42,566 nucleotides of DNA from a virus. Positions 30,501-39,111 of this stretch are shown here, in pieces. Positions within the stretch are counted from its first letter, which is position 1. Every line of letters begins with the position of its first letter. The position numbers and the translations under genes were made by a program. Below the pieces are notes generated by a model. That model searched no databases, was not told where the DNA came from, and saw nothing but the letters and a program-made list of their open reading frames with translations. The stretch is taken from IMG/VR virus record IMGVR_UViG_3300021963_000244, positions 1-42,566 of that record. The stretch is one strand, 5' to 3'.

Positions 30501-32473
30501 TGAGCCTTATCAATCGCCAGGCCGCCACCAGTGCAAATACCACCGCTCTTCGCAAAGACGAGTTTGGAAGTATTGTCCGTCGTCCTGCAGTAGATCTAGA
30601 GCAGCCGCTGAAACCAGCAGAGGTTGGGCAGACGATACCTATTGTCTTTTGCAAGCGTATTGACGGAATTGGCGGTGCTTGGGTTATTCCACCACTTGTC
30701 CGCACAGGCTTGCAGAATCTCAATGAAAATGCAATTTTTAACCACGCATTTTTACTTAGTGATGGGCAAATTACAACACCTGTCTCTAACTATGACACGG
30801 ATGTTTTAATAGGGATTTACGCTTGGGGCGGATACCCAGGCCTTGGCTCTTTTATCACTAATAGAGAAGAAGAAGTAACCTACGGTTCACTGCCTATAAC
30901 GTATAATGTTTATACTCATATCGTAACGCAGTATTACGATCTAGATACCAATACTTACTACACAACGCCCATAGGCGCGGGAGGCAATGCGTACAATCAT
31001 AATCTAGGAACAATATTCACTGAGACAGGAACTGGAACTACAACCATAACCTCTAGCTCTCCTTTTTGCACGAGTTTGCAGTGGACAACGACCATCCTTG
31101 GTGGCGATGACTTCAGGGTATATTACAACCAAAAAAATGTAACTACAGGCGCTGTACAGCGCCTAAATACATCTATACTTACAGTTACTTGGGATTACGT
31201 ATTTACAGACGATACCGGTACGCTCTCTAGCGGAAGCAGCTTTGCTGGACACACACAGACGCGCTCACCTTCTGTTTACCTAACACCATTAAGCGTTACT
31301 TTAAGCGAGCCAGAATATGATCCAGTAGACATAAACGATACCACCAACTTGCTTTACAGTAATTTTTCTATAGTAGACCAGCAAGTTTTTAGAGTAACTG
31401 AGACTCTGCGAAATCCATTTCTTAAGCCTGATCCATTAGATTTTTCGCTTGTATACAGAGAAAATGCTACAGGTAATTTTACCGGAATGACTGTGTTGGG
31501 TCTGCGTGGTTATCACGCAATGATCAACCCCAATGACTCAGCAAACTCTACTTCGTCACCCGAAGTAATATCTTATGTAAACAATACTCATAACGCACAA
31601 GCGATTGTATTTTGCTCAAACGGTATCAATGTCTATAATTTACTTACTACAAATACTGGCCCCAGTAATAACTATGCGGATCTTGTCCGTCATCTGGGTC
31701 TGCAGTATGCGGAAACTATTTCAATGGACACAACATCGCTGACAGCAGCAGCTAATTTTACAAACGCTAATGCACTTTTCTTTAATGGCGTACTGGTAGA
31801 CAAAGTGAACTACAAGGAGTGGCTGGAAGCAACAGCAGCCTTTTTCCTACTGGTCCCATTAAATTTAGAGTCTCGGATCGGTCTGCGTCCGGCCCTACCT
31901 GTAACGGGAGCGCACGCAATCAACACAGGGGTTTTGACTCCTGCTTACACCTTTGACGAAGACACAATTACTGAAGGCACGTATGCCGTTGAGTACATAC
32001 CCTTATCTGAGCGCAAGCCTTTTGAAGCGGTAATGCTCTGGCGGGATCAAGCAGATTATGGGACTGGTCTTGACTACCCGTACCAGACAACACTTAGAGT
32101 CCGCTATGCCGCTGATACCGGGATACTGCCGCAAGAGCAATACGACATGAGCGACTTCTGTGTAACAAGCGCTCACGCAACTCTTGCCGCGAAGTATTTC
32201 TTAGCAAAACGCAAGCGCACCACGCACACAATTTCATTCTCGACAGATATTTTTACGACACTGGGACTCAAGCCTGGCGATCTGATTGCCGTTGAACTAG
32301 ATCGCGTGACCAGCGACGGCACCAGCCGCACCGAAACGAACCACTACTTAATCGACACCTTGACGCGGCGGATGGACGGCACTGCATCAATCACAGCCGA
32401 GCATTTTCCGCTCAGCAGTGGCGCTAGTGTGATAGCAGCAGACATTGTTAGCGGCAGCTTTACCGTCGTATGA
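30500..32473 (+). CDS. Tail tip / host-specificity protein (J-like)
   Basis: A 657-residue protein. N-terminal GSIVRRPAVDLEQPLKPAEVGQTIPIVFCKRIDGIGGAWV, middle EWLEATAAFFLLVPLNLESRIGLRPALPVTGAHAINTG, and C-terminal HATLAAKYFLAKRKRTTHTISFSTDIFTTLGLKPGDLIAVELDRV. The last part is the tail-hub domain of J-like proteins (YFLAKRK...PGDLI). AT-rich relative to the rest, possibly reflecting exchange. It is likely to contact the host surface or hold the fibre. Confidence 0.8.
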   Translation: MSLINRQAATSANTTALRKDEFGSIVRRPAVDLEQPLKPAEVGQTIPIVFCKRIDGIGGAWVIPPLVRTGLQNLNENAIFNHAFLLSDGQITTPVSNYDTDVLIGIYAWGGYPGLGSFITNREEEVTYGSLPITYNVYTHIVTQYYDLDTNTYYTTPIGAGGNAYNHNLGTIFTETGTGTTTITSSSPFCTSLQWTTTILGGDDFRVYYNQKNVTTGAVQRLNTSILTVTWDYVFTDDTGTLSSGSSFAGHTQTRSPSVYLTPLSVTLSEPEYDPVDINDTTNLLYSNFSIVDQQVFRVTETLRNPFLKPDPLDFSLVYRENATGNFTGMTVLGLRGYHAMINPNDSANSTSSPEVISYVNNTHNAQAIVFCSNGINVYNLLTTNTGPSNNYADLVRHLGLQYAETISMDTTSLTAAANFTNANALFFNGVLVDKVNYKEWLEATAAFFLLVPLNLESRIGLRPALPVTGAHAINTGVLTPAYTFDEDTITEGTYAVEYIPLSERKPFEAVMLWRDQADYGTGLDYPYQTTLRVRYAADTGILPQEQYDMSDFCVTSAHATLAAKYFLAKRKRTTHTISFSTDIFTTLGLKPGDLIAVELDRVTSDGTSRTETNHYLIDTLTRRMDGTASITAEHFPLSSGASVIAADIVSGSFTVV

Positions 32474-32856
32474 CCGCTTTCCCCGCGCTAACACCATCCG
32501 CTCGTTCTTGGACACCTGGAACGAAGCCGATCAGCACGTTCATGAGCATGGGCGGGCGTGAAATCCGCTTCCGCCACGGCACCCGTACCATCGGGCAGCG
32601 TTTGACACTGGAATTCACCAACGTCACCGAAACCGTCGGCAAACAAATCACTGATCATTACGAGGCAGTCGATACCACCTTTGAGTCCTTCACTGTGCCA
32701 GCGGCTGTGTATGGCGGCATGGACGGCTACGACTACATCATTTCCGCCGGCAACGAATGGCGCTACGCCGGACCCCCGCAAGTCACCTACAACTCACCCG
32801 GATACCAAACGGTTTCTGTGGAACTCATCGGCGTCGTCGCCCCACCTAGCCCATGA
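32470..32856 (+). CDS. Minor tail protein
   Basis: A 128-residue protein: MTAFPALTPSARSWTPGTKPISTFMSMGGREIRFRHGTRTIGQRLTLEFTNVTET, then ITDHYEAVDTTFESFTVP. This is the pattern of small tail-tip proteins next to J-like genes. Overlaps the previous and next genes by 4 bases (ATGA type). Confidence 0.65.
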   Translation: MTAFPALTPSARSWTPGTKPISTFMSMGGREIRFRHGTRTIGQRLTLEFTNVTETVGKQITDHYEAVDTTFESFTVPAAVYGGMDGYDYIISAGNEWRYAGPPQVTYNSPGYQTVSVELIGVVAPPSP

Positions 32857-33281
32857 GCGCCCGCTACTTCACCGGCATTGATGGTGCGCTGCTGATCGGC
32901 GGCACCCAAGTTGCGAAAATCCGCAGCTGGAGCCTCAACGCAACCGCCGACACCATCGAGACCACAACTACCGCCGACTACGCCCGGACCTACGTGTTTG
33001 GTCGTCAAGGCTGGAGTGGAAGCTGCACTGCTCTGTACTACGAAAACAGCTCTGGCGCATTGGCAATCCAGCCGTTGCTTGCCAACACCATACGCACAAC
33101 GTCCTTACCTAGTACGACTACTCAAGTCCTCAAGCTGCAGCTGACTTCTGCCAAAGCCATCCAAGCTGCTGTGTTAATTAACTCTGCAGCGATTACCGCT
33201 ACGGCAGGGGACATTGTTGAGGTGTCGATAGACTTCGTGGTGACTGGTCTGCTGAGTCAAGCCACGATGGGGGCCGCGTAA
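32853..33281 (+). CDS. Tail tube-fold protein, second copy type
   Basis: A 142-residue protein: FTGIDGALLIGGTQVAKIRSWSLNATADTIETTTTADYARTYVFGRQGWSGSCTALYY. This pattern (GG--V---RSWSL--TADTIETTT-----RTY--G---WSGS) is characteristic of tail tube proteins, although the major tail tube gene is at 25514. It may form part of the distal tail or fibre attachment. Confidence 0.65.
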   Translation: MSARYFTGIDGALLIGGTQVAKIRSWSLNATADTIETTTTADYARTYVFGRQGWSGSCTALYYENSSGALAIQPLLANTIRTTSLPSTTTQVLKLQLTSAKAIQAAVLINSAAITATAGDIVEVSIDFVVTGLLSQATMGAA

Positions 33282-34147
33282 TGTCCGGTATTTATCTCGG
33301 TAACGCCGGCCTTATACGCCTCCAACGTATTGCCGCTAGCAGCTTTAGCTCCGTTGTTGATACGGCTGCAGTCAACACCAGCGCCAACCGCTTAGAACTG
33401 GACTTTCCTGTTAATACTTTTACCACGGGCGACCGTATCGCTATCGCCCGAGTTGGCGGAGGTGCCCTGGACTTCATCAGCGGCAACAGCAACAATTCAA
33501 TCAATGTCTATGTGAATGTTGACGGTATTGGCGGCCTAAAACTGTACACAAACTGGGCGGATGCACTCAACAACACAGCAACCAATTACACACTGGTAGC
33601 CCCTGGCGCGACCTACACCGCCACATTTGAATTACTAGGCGACGGTGTTCGTACTTTTGGTCAGGTCAGCAGCTACACGCTCAGCACAAATCGTGCCAGT
33701 GCTGATGTAACAAGTCTTGGCGATGCTTTCCAGAAAAACACCAGCACACTGATTTCTGGCAGTGGCACGATGGAGTGCTTCTGGGATTACGCCACAGACG
33801 GCGCGGAAATCGAAACCGCGATGTATTTCCATCAGCTGGTACTGCGGCAACAGCTTGGATCGGCGTTTAAGGCTGCATTGGTGATTAAGCAGGCTGGCTA
33901 CGGTGCGGCGCAGGAAGTGCTTGCGGCGGATAGCCAAGCTCTGTACTACATGATCACGGGCCTGATCACGAACGTCGCCATGTCGTTCGAGCCATCCGAG
34001 CCAATTCGCACCACGATTGAATTTGCCACGACTGGTTTAATCGCCTTGCGCTATGGCGTATTGGCTAGCAGCCTGCTACTCCAGGAAGACGGTGACGAAC
34101 TTCTGCTGGAGCAAGGCGCCGGAAGTCTGCTTCTGGAAGATCCCTAA
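33281..34147 (+). CDS. Tail tube-fold protein with C-terminal LLLED motif
   Basis: A 288-residue protein. The middle VSSYTLSTNRASADVTSLGDAFQKNTSTLISGSGTMECFWDY and ending EPIRTTIEFATTGLIALRYG resemble the tail tube fold. The C-terminus ASSLLLQEDGDELLLEQGAGSLLLEDP is a short repeat of L/E/D residues I recall from other viral tail proteins. It overlaps the previous stop by one base. Possibly the fibre attachment protein since the fibre gene follows. Confidence 0.6.
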   Translation: MSGIYLGNAGLIRLQRIAASSFSSVVDTAAVNTSANRLELDFPVNTFTTGDRIAIARVGGGALDFISGNSNNSINVYVNVDGIGGLKLYTNWADALNNTATNYTLVAPGATYTATFELLGDGVRTFGQVSSYTLSTNRASADVTSLGDAFQKNTSTLISGSGTMECFWDYATDGAEIETAMYFHQLVLRQQLGSAFKAALVIKQAGYGAAQEVLAADSQALYYMITGLITNVAMSFEPSEPIRTTIEFATTGLIALRYGVLASSLLLQEDGDELLLEQGAGSLLLEDP

Positions 34148-34170
34148 ACTGTCCTTACGGAGACTTACCC

Positions 34171-36612
34171 ATGGCAGACCTCAAGATCAGTCAACTCGGC
34201 CCCATTTCGGAGTCGGATGTAGTCTCAACAGACGTATTACCTGTTGCGGATGTATCTGCAGATCAAACCAAGAAAATTTCCTCTGCCGATCTAGTAAAGG
34301 CTGGCGCCCGCCTAAATACTGGCGCTGTAACGTTTGGCGGCAATCTAATCGTTACCGGCGACCTTAATGTAAACGGAACTACTACAACAATTGATACTCA
34401 AAATCTTCTTGTAGAAGATAAAAATGTCGTTATCGGTAACGTCGCATCCCCAACTGACGTAACGGCTAACGGCGGCGGAATCACGCTGAAAGGCACCACC
34501 GACAAAACACTTAATTGGGTTGATTCCACCGATAGCTGGACCAGCAGCGAGAACGTCGATCTCGCCAGCGGTAAGTCCTACCGCATCAATAACGCCTCTG
34601 TTTTGGATAGCACCACGCTGGGCAGTGGCGTTGTTAACTCAAGCCTTACAAGTATTGGCACAGTAACGACTGGTACGTGGTCCGCTAGCACTATCGCTGT
34701 TGACAAGGGAGGTACTGGCCAGACCTCCTATACCGATGGGCAAATACTAATCGGTAACAGCACTGGTAACACACTTACTAAATCAACCCTGACTGCCGGA
34801 ACTGGCGTAACGATTACGAATGGCAACGGCAGTATCACAATCAATGCAACGGGCAGTGGCGGCACAGTTACTTCGGTAACGGGAACCAGCCCCATTGCTA
34901 GCAGTGGTGGAACTACTCCAAATATCACAATCCAAGATGGAACTACTTCTCAAAAAGGTGCAGTCCAATTAGAAAATTCCACTAGTAGCACAAGTACGAC
35001 CAAAGCAGCTACACCCAGCTCGGTAAAAACTGCATACGACCTAGCCAGTGCAGCACTACCGTTAGCTGGCGGCACGCTCACTGGCGCATTAGGTGTTACA
35101 GCAGGTTCTGCAACAGCGCCGTCTGTATTTATTTCCGGCGATACCAACACCGGCATTTATTCCCCCGGCGCAGATCAAGTAGCCATCTCGACTAATGGCA
35201 CTGGGCGGTTGTTTGTTGATGCAAATGGGTTGTGCGATGTGCAATCTGCATCATCGTCTGTTACCAGGATTGGCGGAGGCTCATCTTTTATTGTGCGTCG
35301 CGCCGAAACAAGTTACGCATCTCCAAGCGCAATTAGTGCATCAGTGAGCGTGGGCGGCATCGCAGCCCGTGGGTATGGCAACACTGACTATAAAGCCGTA
35401 GGCAATTTATTGTTCTTTACCGATGGAGCAGTAAGCGACGTTTCTTCGCCAGGTTTTGCGGCAATTTCTACGACACCATCCGGTTCTGTTGCTCCCACCG
35501 AACGCCTCCGCATCACATCGGATGGGAAGGTGGGCATCGGAACGAGCAGCCCAAACCAACTACTGCAAATAAGCAGCAGTGGAGCATCAGGTGGACAACT
35601 TCAGATCACGAATGCTTCAACAGGCACGGCATCAACCGATGGCTTGCTGATCGGTTACGACGGATCTAATGATGTTATCATCAACAACCAAGAAGCCACT
35701 CAGCTAAAAATTAGCGTTAATGGTTCCGAACGCGCCCGCATCGACAGCTCCGGCAGGCTCTTAGTTGGCACGTCTAGTGCAGCAGCCGTCGGTGGCTACA
35801 ACGGCATTATTCAGGTTAAACAGACAAGTGACGCCTGCACGCTTACCCTTCTTAGCGAGTTCAACAATATCTTTGGATCTTATCTTGTCTTAGGGAAATC
35901 TAGAGGTGTAAACGGACTGGTCAATAACGGGGATACTCTTGGCGCTGTTATGTTTGCTGGTGGGGATGGCACGGATGTCAATACACCTGGCGCTGTTATT
36001 GAAGCCTACGTAGACGGCACCCCCGGCGCTAACGACATGCCGTGCAGGTTAGTGTTCTCCACTACCGCCGACGGAGCGAGCAGCCCGACGGAGCGGATGA
36101 GGATTAGGAGTGACGGTGCCGCTCTTTTTGGCACTACGACAACTCCTGGCGGAACTCAATACGGACACATGATCTACGGAGGATTTCTTGCTACCTCCGT
36201 AGCGTCAACAGGGTCTTCTGTTCTGCATGCGTTCTACAATCCGAATGGTTACGTTGGCGGTATTAGCACAGCAGGCTCTTCCACTGCTTACGCCACATCT
36301 TCCGACTACCGCCTCAAGGAAAATGTTGTCCCACTGACTGGTGCTATTGATCGCATCAATCAACTTCAGGTCCGCCGCTTTAATTTCATCGCGGATCCAG
36401 ATAAGACGGTTGATGGCTTCATTGCTCACGAAGCACAAGCCGTTGTGCCTGAGTGTGTGACTGGCACAAAGGATGAAGTGGATGCCGATGGCAAACCCGT
36501 TTACCAAGGCATTGACCAGTCCAAGCTGGTTCCGTTGCTGACCGCTGCGCTGCAGGAAGCGTTGGCTGAGATCGAATCCCTGAAGGCTCGTGTTACTGCG
36601 CTAGAGCCATAA
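34171..36612 (+). CDS. Tail fibre with S74 self-cleaving chaperone domain
   Basis: An 813-residue protein. N-terminal ADLKISQLGPISESDVVSTDVLPVADVS is typical of phage fibre attachment. Middle part is glycine/serine/threonine-rich with fibre repeats (KGAVQLENS, near 263; PLAGGTLTGALGV, near 297; repeated 'GKVGIGTSSPN' type segments). The C-terminus from about residue 709, SSDYRLKENVVPL...FIAHEAQAVVPECVTG, is the intramolecular chaperone (peptidase S74) domain, ending in a coiled coil (LAEIESLKARVTALEP). The S74 domain cleaves itself off after helping fibre trimerise. Host recognition is the likely role. Confidence 0.93.
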   Translation: MADLKISQLGPISESDVVSTDVLPVADVSADQTKKISSADLVKAGARLNTGAVTFGGNLIVTGDLNVNGTTTTIDTQNLLVEDKNVVIGNVASPTDVTANGGGITLKGTTDKTLNWVDSTDSWTSSENVDLASGKSYRINNASVLDSTTLGSGVVNSSLTSIGTVTTGTWSASTIAVDKGGTGQTSYTDGQILIGNSTGNTLTKSTLTAGTGVTITNGNGSITINATGSGGTVTSVTGTSPIASSGGTTPNITIQDGTTSQKGAVQLENSTSSTSTTKAATPSSVKTAYDLASAALPLAGGTLTGALGVTAGSATAPSVFISGDTNTGIYSPGADQVAISTNGTGRLFVDANGLCDVQSASSSVTRIGGGSSFIVRRAETSYASPSAISASVSVGGIAARGYGNTDYKAVGNLLFFTDGAVSDVSSPGFAAISTTPSGSVAPTERLRITSDGKVGIGTSSPNQLLQISSSGASGGQLQITNASTGTASTDGLLIGYDGSNDVIINNQEATQLKISVNGSERARIDSSGRLLVGTSSAAAVGGYNGIIQVKQTSDACTLTLLSEFNNIFGSYLVLGKSRGVNGLVNNGDTLGAVMFAGGDGTDVNTPGAVIEAYVDGTPGANDMPCRLVFSTTADGASSPTERMRIRSDGAALFGTTTTPGGTQYGHMIYGGFLATSVASTGSSVLHAFYNPNGYVGGISTAGSSTAYATSSDYRLKENVVPLTGAIDRINQLQVRRFNFIADPDKTVDGFIAHEAQAVVPECVTGTKDEVDADGKPVYQGIDQSKLVPLLTAALQEALAEIESLKARVTALEP

Positions 36613-36615
36613 GTC

Positions 36616-36674
36616 CTACTCACTACTTGCTCGGTACTTGCTCGGTACTTGCTCGGTACTTGCTCGGTGAGTAG
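36616..36674. repeat. Four 11-bp tandem repeats flanked by an inverted repeat
   Basis: ACTTGCTCGGT is repeated four times without gaps at 36625-36668. It is flanked by CTACTCAC (36616-36623) and GTGAGTAG (36667-36674). Placed in the gap between the fibre gene and the integrase region. Candidate integrase arm-type or protein-binding sites; also may be a control region. Confidence 0.75.
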
Positions 36675-36691
36675 TCACCTTCACTAGCCAC

Positions 36692-36715
36692 CTCCTAATT
36701 TGCTCCTAATTAGGA
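36692..36715. repeat. Direct repeat CTCCTAATT and the palindrome TCCTAATTAGGA
   Basis: CTCCTAATT at 36692-36700 and 36703-36711 (step 11, like the array upstream). TCCTAATTAGGA (36704-36715) is a perfect 12-bp palindrome. Possible operator. Confidence 0.55.
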
Positions 36716-36749
36716 TTCCAGCCACAATTCACCTGACACCACCAGACCC

Positions 36750-37079
36750 ATGAGCACCACATTCACCTGGAACATCGCCCAAATGGAGCGCACCGTCGCT
36801 GACGGGATTGTTCATACGGTTCACTACACCGTGGATGCCAAGGACGACACCTATTCGGCTGGCGCCTATGGCTCGATTGGGCTTGAACCTCCTGCCCCGG
36901 ACGACACCATCCCTTTCAACGCTCTCTTCCCTGAGCTGTGCGTTGAGTGGGTCAAGCACAAGCTGACTGGCGAGAAGGTTGCGGAAATCGAGGCCGCCCT
37001 GCAGCAGCAGATTGACGAGCAGCGTTCTCCTTCTGTCGCTTCCGGCCTGCCCTGGGCTGCAGCACCTGCAGCTGCTTAG
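36750..37079 (+). CDS. Conserved phage protein (DUF7936-like)
   Basis: A 109-residue protein: MSTTFTWNIAQMERTVADGIVHTVHYTVDAKDDTYSAGAYGSIGLEPP, then CVEWVKHKLTGEKVAEIEAALQQQIDEQRSPSVASGLPWA. The pattern FTW-IAQ-ER--ADG-V---HY-V-A-D--YSAGAYG occurs in many cyanophage and marine phage genomes by my recollection. Often follows fibre genes. Role unknown; may be an accessory structural or fibre assembly protein. Confidence 0.75.
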   Translation: MSTTFTWNIAQMERTVADGIVHTVHYTVDAKDDTYSAGAYGSIGLEPPAPDDTIPFNALFPELCVEWVKHKLTGEKVAEIEAALQQQIDEQRSPSVASGLPWAAAPAAA

Positions 37080-37168
37080 TCTCGCCGTCTAGCTCGCCGG
37101 CGATGTGGTAGTTCTGTGTTGGGCCAGCGCGGCTGCAACCGCCTGACCCGTGATCAGATCCACTGTTA

Positions 37169-38071
37169 ATGGACCCGATGGCCGGAGCCTATCGCGCAGG
37201 AACCACTGCGCCCGCTTGCGAGCAGACACTTTCTCAAGCCTGGGAGCTGTTTAAGGCAGAGCGCAGCGTTTCGCTTTGCCCCACCAGTCTCACCAGCGAC
37301 TACACCCAAGTCAGTAAGTGGTTGGCGCGGTGTCCGATTCAGGAGTTGCCTGAAGGCCGGCGGGTGTTGACCTGGCTGCTGCAGCAAAAGCCTGAAAAGT
37401 CAGCACGCCGTGTCTGCATGTATGTGCGCAGCATGTACCGCTGGGCATCGGCAGAGGATGTTGCAATCCTTCCACGCAATCCGGTAGCAAACTTTCGGAT
37501 GCCAAAGGCACCGCAGGGTAATCACGAGATTGTTGTTATTCCACGCGACGAGGTTGCACTGGTACTTGTCGCGCTAGAGGCCAAGCGCACATACAAAGAC
37601 GTGAACTGGGCATGGTTTGCCGAATTTATGCTTCAAACAGCACTGCGAACAGGTGAAGTACGTGCCTTAAAGTGGTCTGACATTGATGGCAATCGCGTAC
37701 TGGTACATAGCAATTACACACTTACACACGGCCATAAAAACAGTACAAAAACAAACAAGAAACGCTGGGTGCCGCTTAACGCCCGCGCGAAGGAAATACT
37801 GGAGTCTTTGAAACGCGAAAGCGATTACATATTTCCTTGGAACAGGTTGGCGTTTCAGAGTTACTTTATTAAACGTATGCAAGAGCTACATAAAGCTGGC
37901 TTGATCAAAGCTCGATACCGCCCCTACGACCTTCGCCACGTCGCAATTAGCCGTTGGCTTGAAGCAGGTATTCCTGTGACACAGGCGGCTAACTGGGCAG
38001 GCAACACCGCCGACGTTATTTGGAAACACTATGCGGCTACAACTGCTGAGTATGAAATTCCTGTGCTTTGA
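37169..38071 (+). CDS. int: Tyrosine recombinase / integrase
   Basis: A 300-residue protein. Core-binding domain about 15-115 (SQAWELFKAERSVSLCPTSLTSDYTQVSKWL), catalytic domain about 120-300. Catalytic residues: R160 in TALRTGEVRALKW, a lysine near 193-198, R256 in PYDLRHVAISRW, Y288 in WKHYAATT. The usual histidine of box II first position is Y253, and the later histidine is N279 in WAGNT; both occur in active relatives. It is a class expected of temperate phages. Start at 37169 or 37178 is uncertain. The repeat array (36616-36674) lies 500 bases upstream. Confidence 0.9.
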   Translation: MDPMAGAYRAGTTAPACEQTLSQAWELFKAERSVSLCPTSLTSDYTQVSKWLARCPIQELPEGRRVLTWLLQQKPEKSARRVCMYVRSMYRWASAEDVAILPRNPVANFRMPKAPQGNHEIVVIPRDEVALVLVALEAKRTYKDVNWAWFAEFMLQTALRTGEVRALKWSDIDGNRVLVHSNYTLTHGHKNSTKTNKKRWVPLNARAKEILESLKRESDYIFPWNRLAFQSYFIKRMQELHKAGLIKARYRPYDLRHVAISRWLEAGIPVTQAANWAGNTADVIWKHYAATTAEYEIPVL

Positions 38072-38114
38072 CGGCGATAGGTCGGTAATATCGCCATAGA
38101 TTTCTACATTCCCA

Positions 38115-38252
38115 TTGGCCGTAAAGTCAAAAACCGCACTGGGGCGCGTCGATCACAAAGCCGGCCGCCCAAAAACAACGAGGCAGGGTTTCGGCCAACA
38201 CAGCCGTCCACGCCGCCGGGGCAAGAAACCCCTACGCGGTCAAGGCAGCTAA
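38115..38252 (+). CDS. Small basic conserved phage protein, 45 residues, TTG start
   Basis: Sequence begins (M)AVKSKTALGRVDHKAGRPK, continues TTRQGFGQHSRPRRRGKKP and ends LRGQGS. The TALGRV-HKAGRPKTTRQG...K-LRGQG pattern is seen in many small phage proteins by my recollection. Frame is open through 46 codons and ends at TAA 38252. The start codon is TTG 38115 since there is no ATG; no clear ribosome-binding site. Possibly DNA-binding, function unknown. Confidence 0.6.
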   Translation: MAVKSKTALGRVDHKAGRPKTTRQGFGQHSRPRRRGKKPLRGQGS

Positions 38253-38283
38253 ATTAGAGAAAAGGTCGGCAGTATGCCTCGCA

Positions 38284-38532
38284 ATGGAACATCACGAGGA
38301 CGTCCGGGCCGCACCAGAACCGCCTAATCCGATAAACCAAGCCGTACCCGCACTGCTTGCCACGGCCGTAATCGGCCTTGGCGGCCTCTTCATCCAAGTC
38401 GCCAAATTGGATCAATCAGTCAACACTGTCGCCGCCGATATCCAAGAACTCAAAAACGATTCCAAAGAAAGACTTAGCGATCTTGAAAATCGCGTACGCC
38501 ACATTGAAATGCAGATCGGTCCCAAACCATGA
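38284..38532 (+). CDS. Membrane protein with coiled coil (lysis-related candidate)
   Basis: An 82-residue protein: proline-rich N-terminus, transmembrane helix (ALLATAVIGLGGLFIQVA, about 24-41), then a coiled-coil stretch (LDQSVNTVAADIQELKNDSKERLSDLENRVRHIEMQIG). It has the layout of XhlA-type or holin-associated proteins. Located 800 bases before the endolysin. The stop overlaps the next start (ATGA). Confidence 0.6.
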   Translation: MEHHEDVRAAPEPPNPINQAVPALLATAVIGLGGLFIQVAKLDQSVNTVAADIQELKNDSKERLSDLENRVRHIEMQIGPKP

Positions 38533-38714
38533 GCGTCGTCAACTCCACTGACTTCGGTAACGGCTACAGCCTGGACCAGCTGGAGAACGAACGCGGCGAA
38601 TTGTATTACCGCGCCTGTAAAGGCAGCATCTGTCGTTACGCCGAAGACCACTACATTGCAATGATGTACCTAGAAGGAATGGGCTGGGATCCTAAGCAAC
38701 AAGCCCCTCAGTAA
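38529..38714 (+). CDS. Small protein, unknown
   Basis: A 61-residue protein: MSVVNSTDFGNGYSLDQLENERGELYYRACKGSICRYAEDHYIAMMYLEGMGW. Two cysteines. ATGA overlap with previous gene. Its 3' end overlaps the 3' end of an HNH gene on the other strand. No family recognised. Confidence 0.6.
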   Translation: MSVVNSTDFGNGYSLDQLENERGELYYRACKGSICRYAEDHYIAMMYLEGMGWDPKQQAPQ

Positions 38715-39012
38715 TCCAAGCAATAATCGCGTCCTCACGGTGCGGTTCCCAAAACGACTGGTTCCTATACCACTCCAGCCAATCTTCCGCCGATTTAGAA
38801 ATATTGCAGGCAAAACAGCAAGCCACCAAATTCTGCTGGTGCGTATGTCCACCACGAAATTTGGGGTGTACGTGATCCAGCGTGGCCGACCGCCCAAGAT
38901 CTACACCGCAATAAGCACAGGAGTTATCCCAGTGGTTAAGGATTGCTTGCCTAAATCTTGCTTTTGCTTCCTTCTTGTTTAAGTATTCGCCACCTTCAAT
39001 CCGATGGTCCAT
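38692..39012 (-). CDS. HNH endonuclease, antisense in the lysis region
   Basis: A 106-residue protein: CAYCG (C32, C35), ATLDHVHPKFRGGHTHQQNLVACCFACNISK, the full HNH signature with zinc cysteines (CCFACN). Short, single-domain. Inserted on the minus strand between lysis genes, overlapping 38529-38714 by 23 bases at their 3' ends. Another of the five HNH genes. Confidence 0.9.
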   Translation of the reverse strand: MDHRIEGGEYLNKKEAKARFRQAILNHWDNSCAYCGVDLGRSATLDHVHPKFRGGHTHQQNLVACCFACNISKSAEDWLEWYRNQSFWEPHREDAIIAWITEGLVA

Positions 39013-39111
39013 ACCCAGCAGTGGCTACCCGGAATGTAGCGGTAGAAACTATTACGTGCGTAGGAACTCTTGTCTAGTACAGCTAAACTTCCTGCAGATT
39101 TCCTTTTTCTG

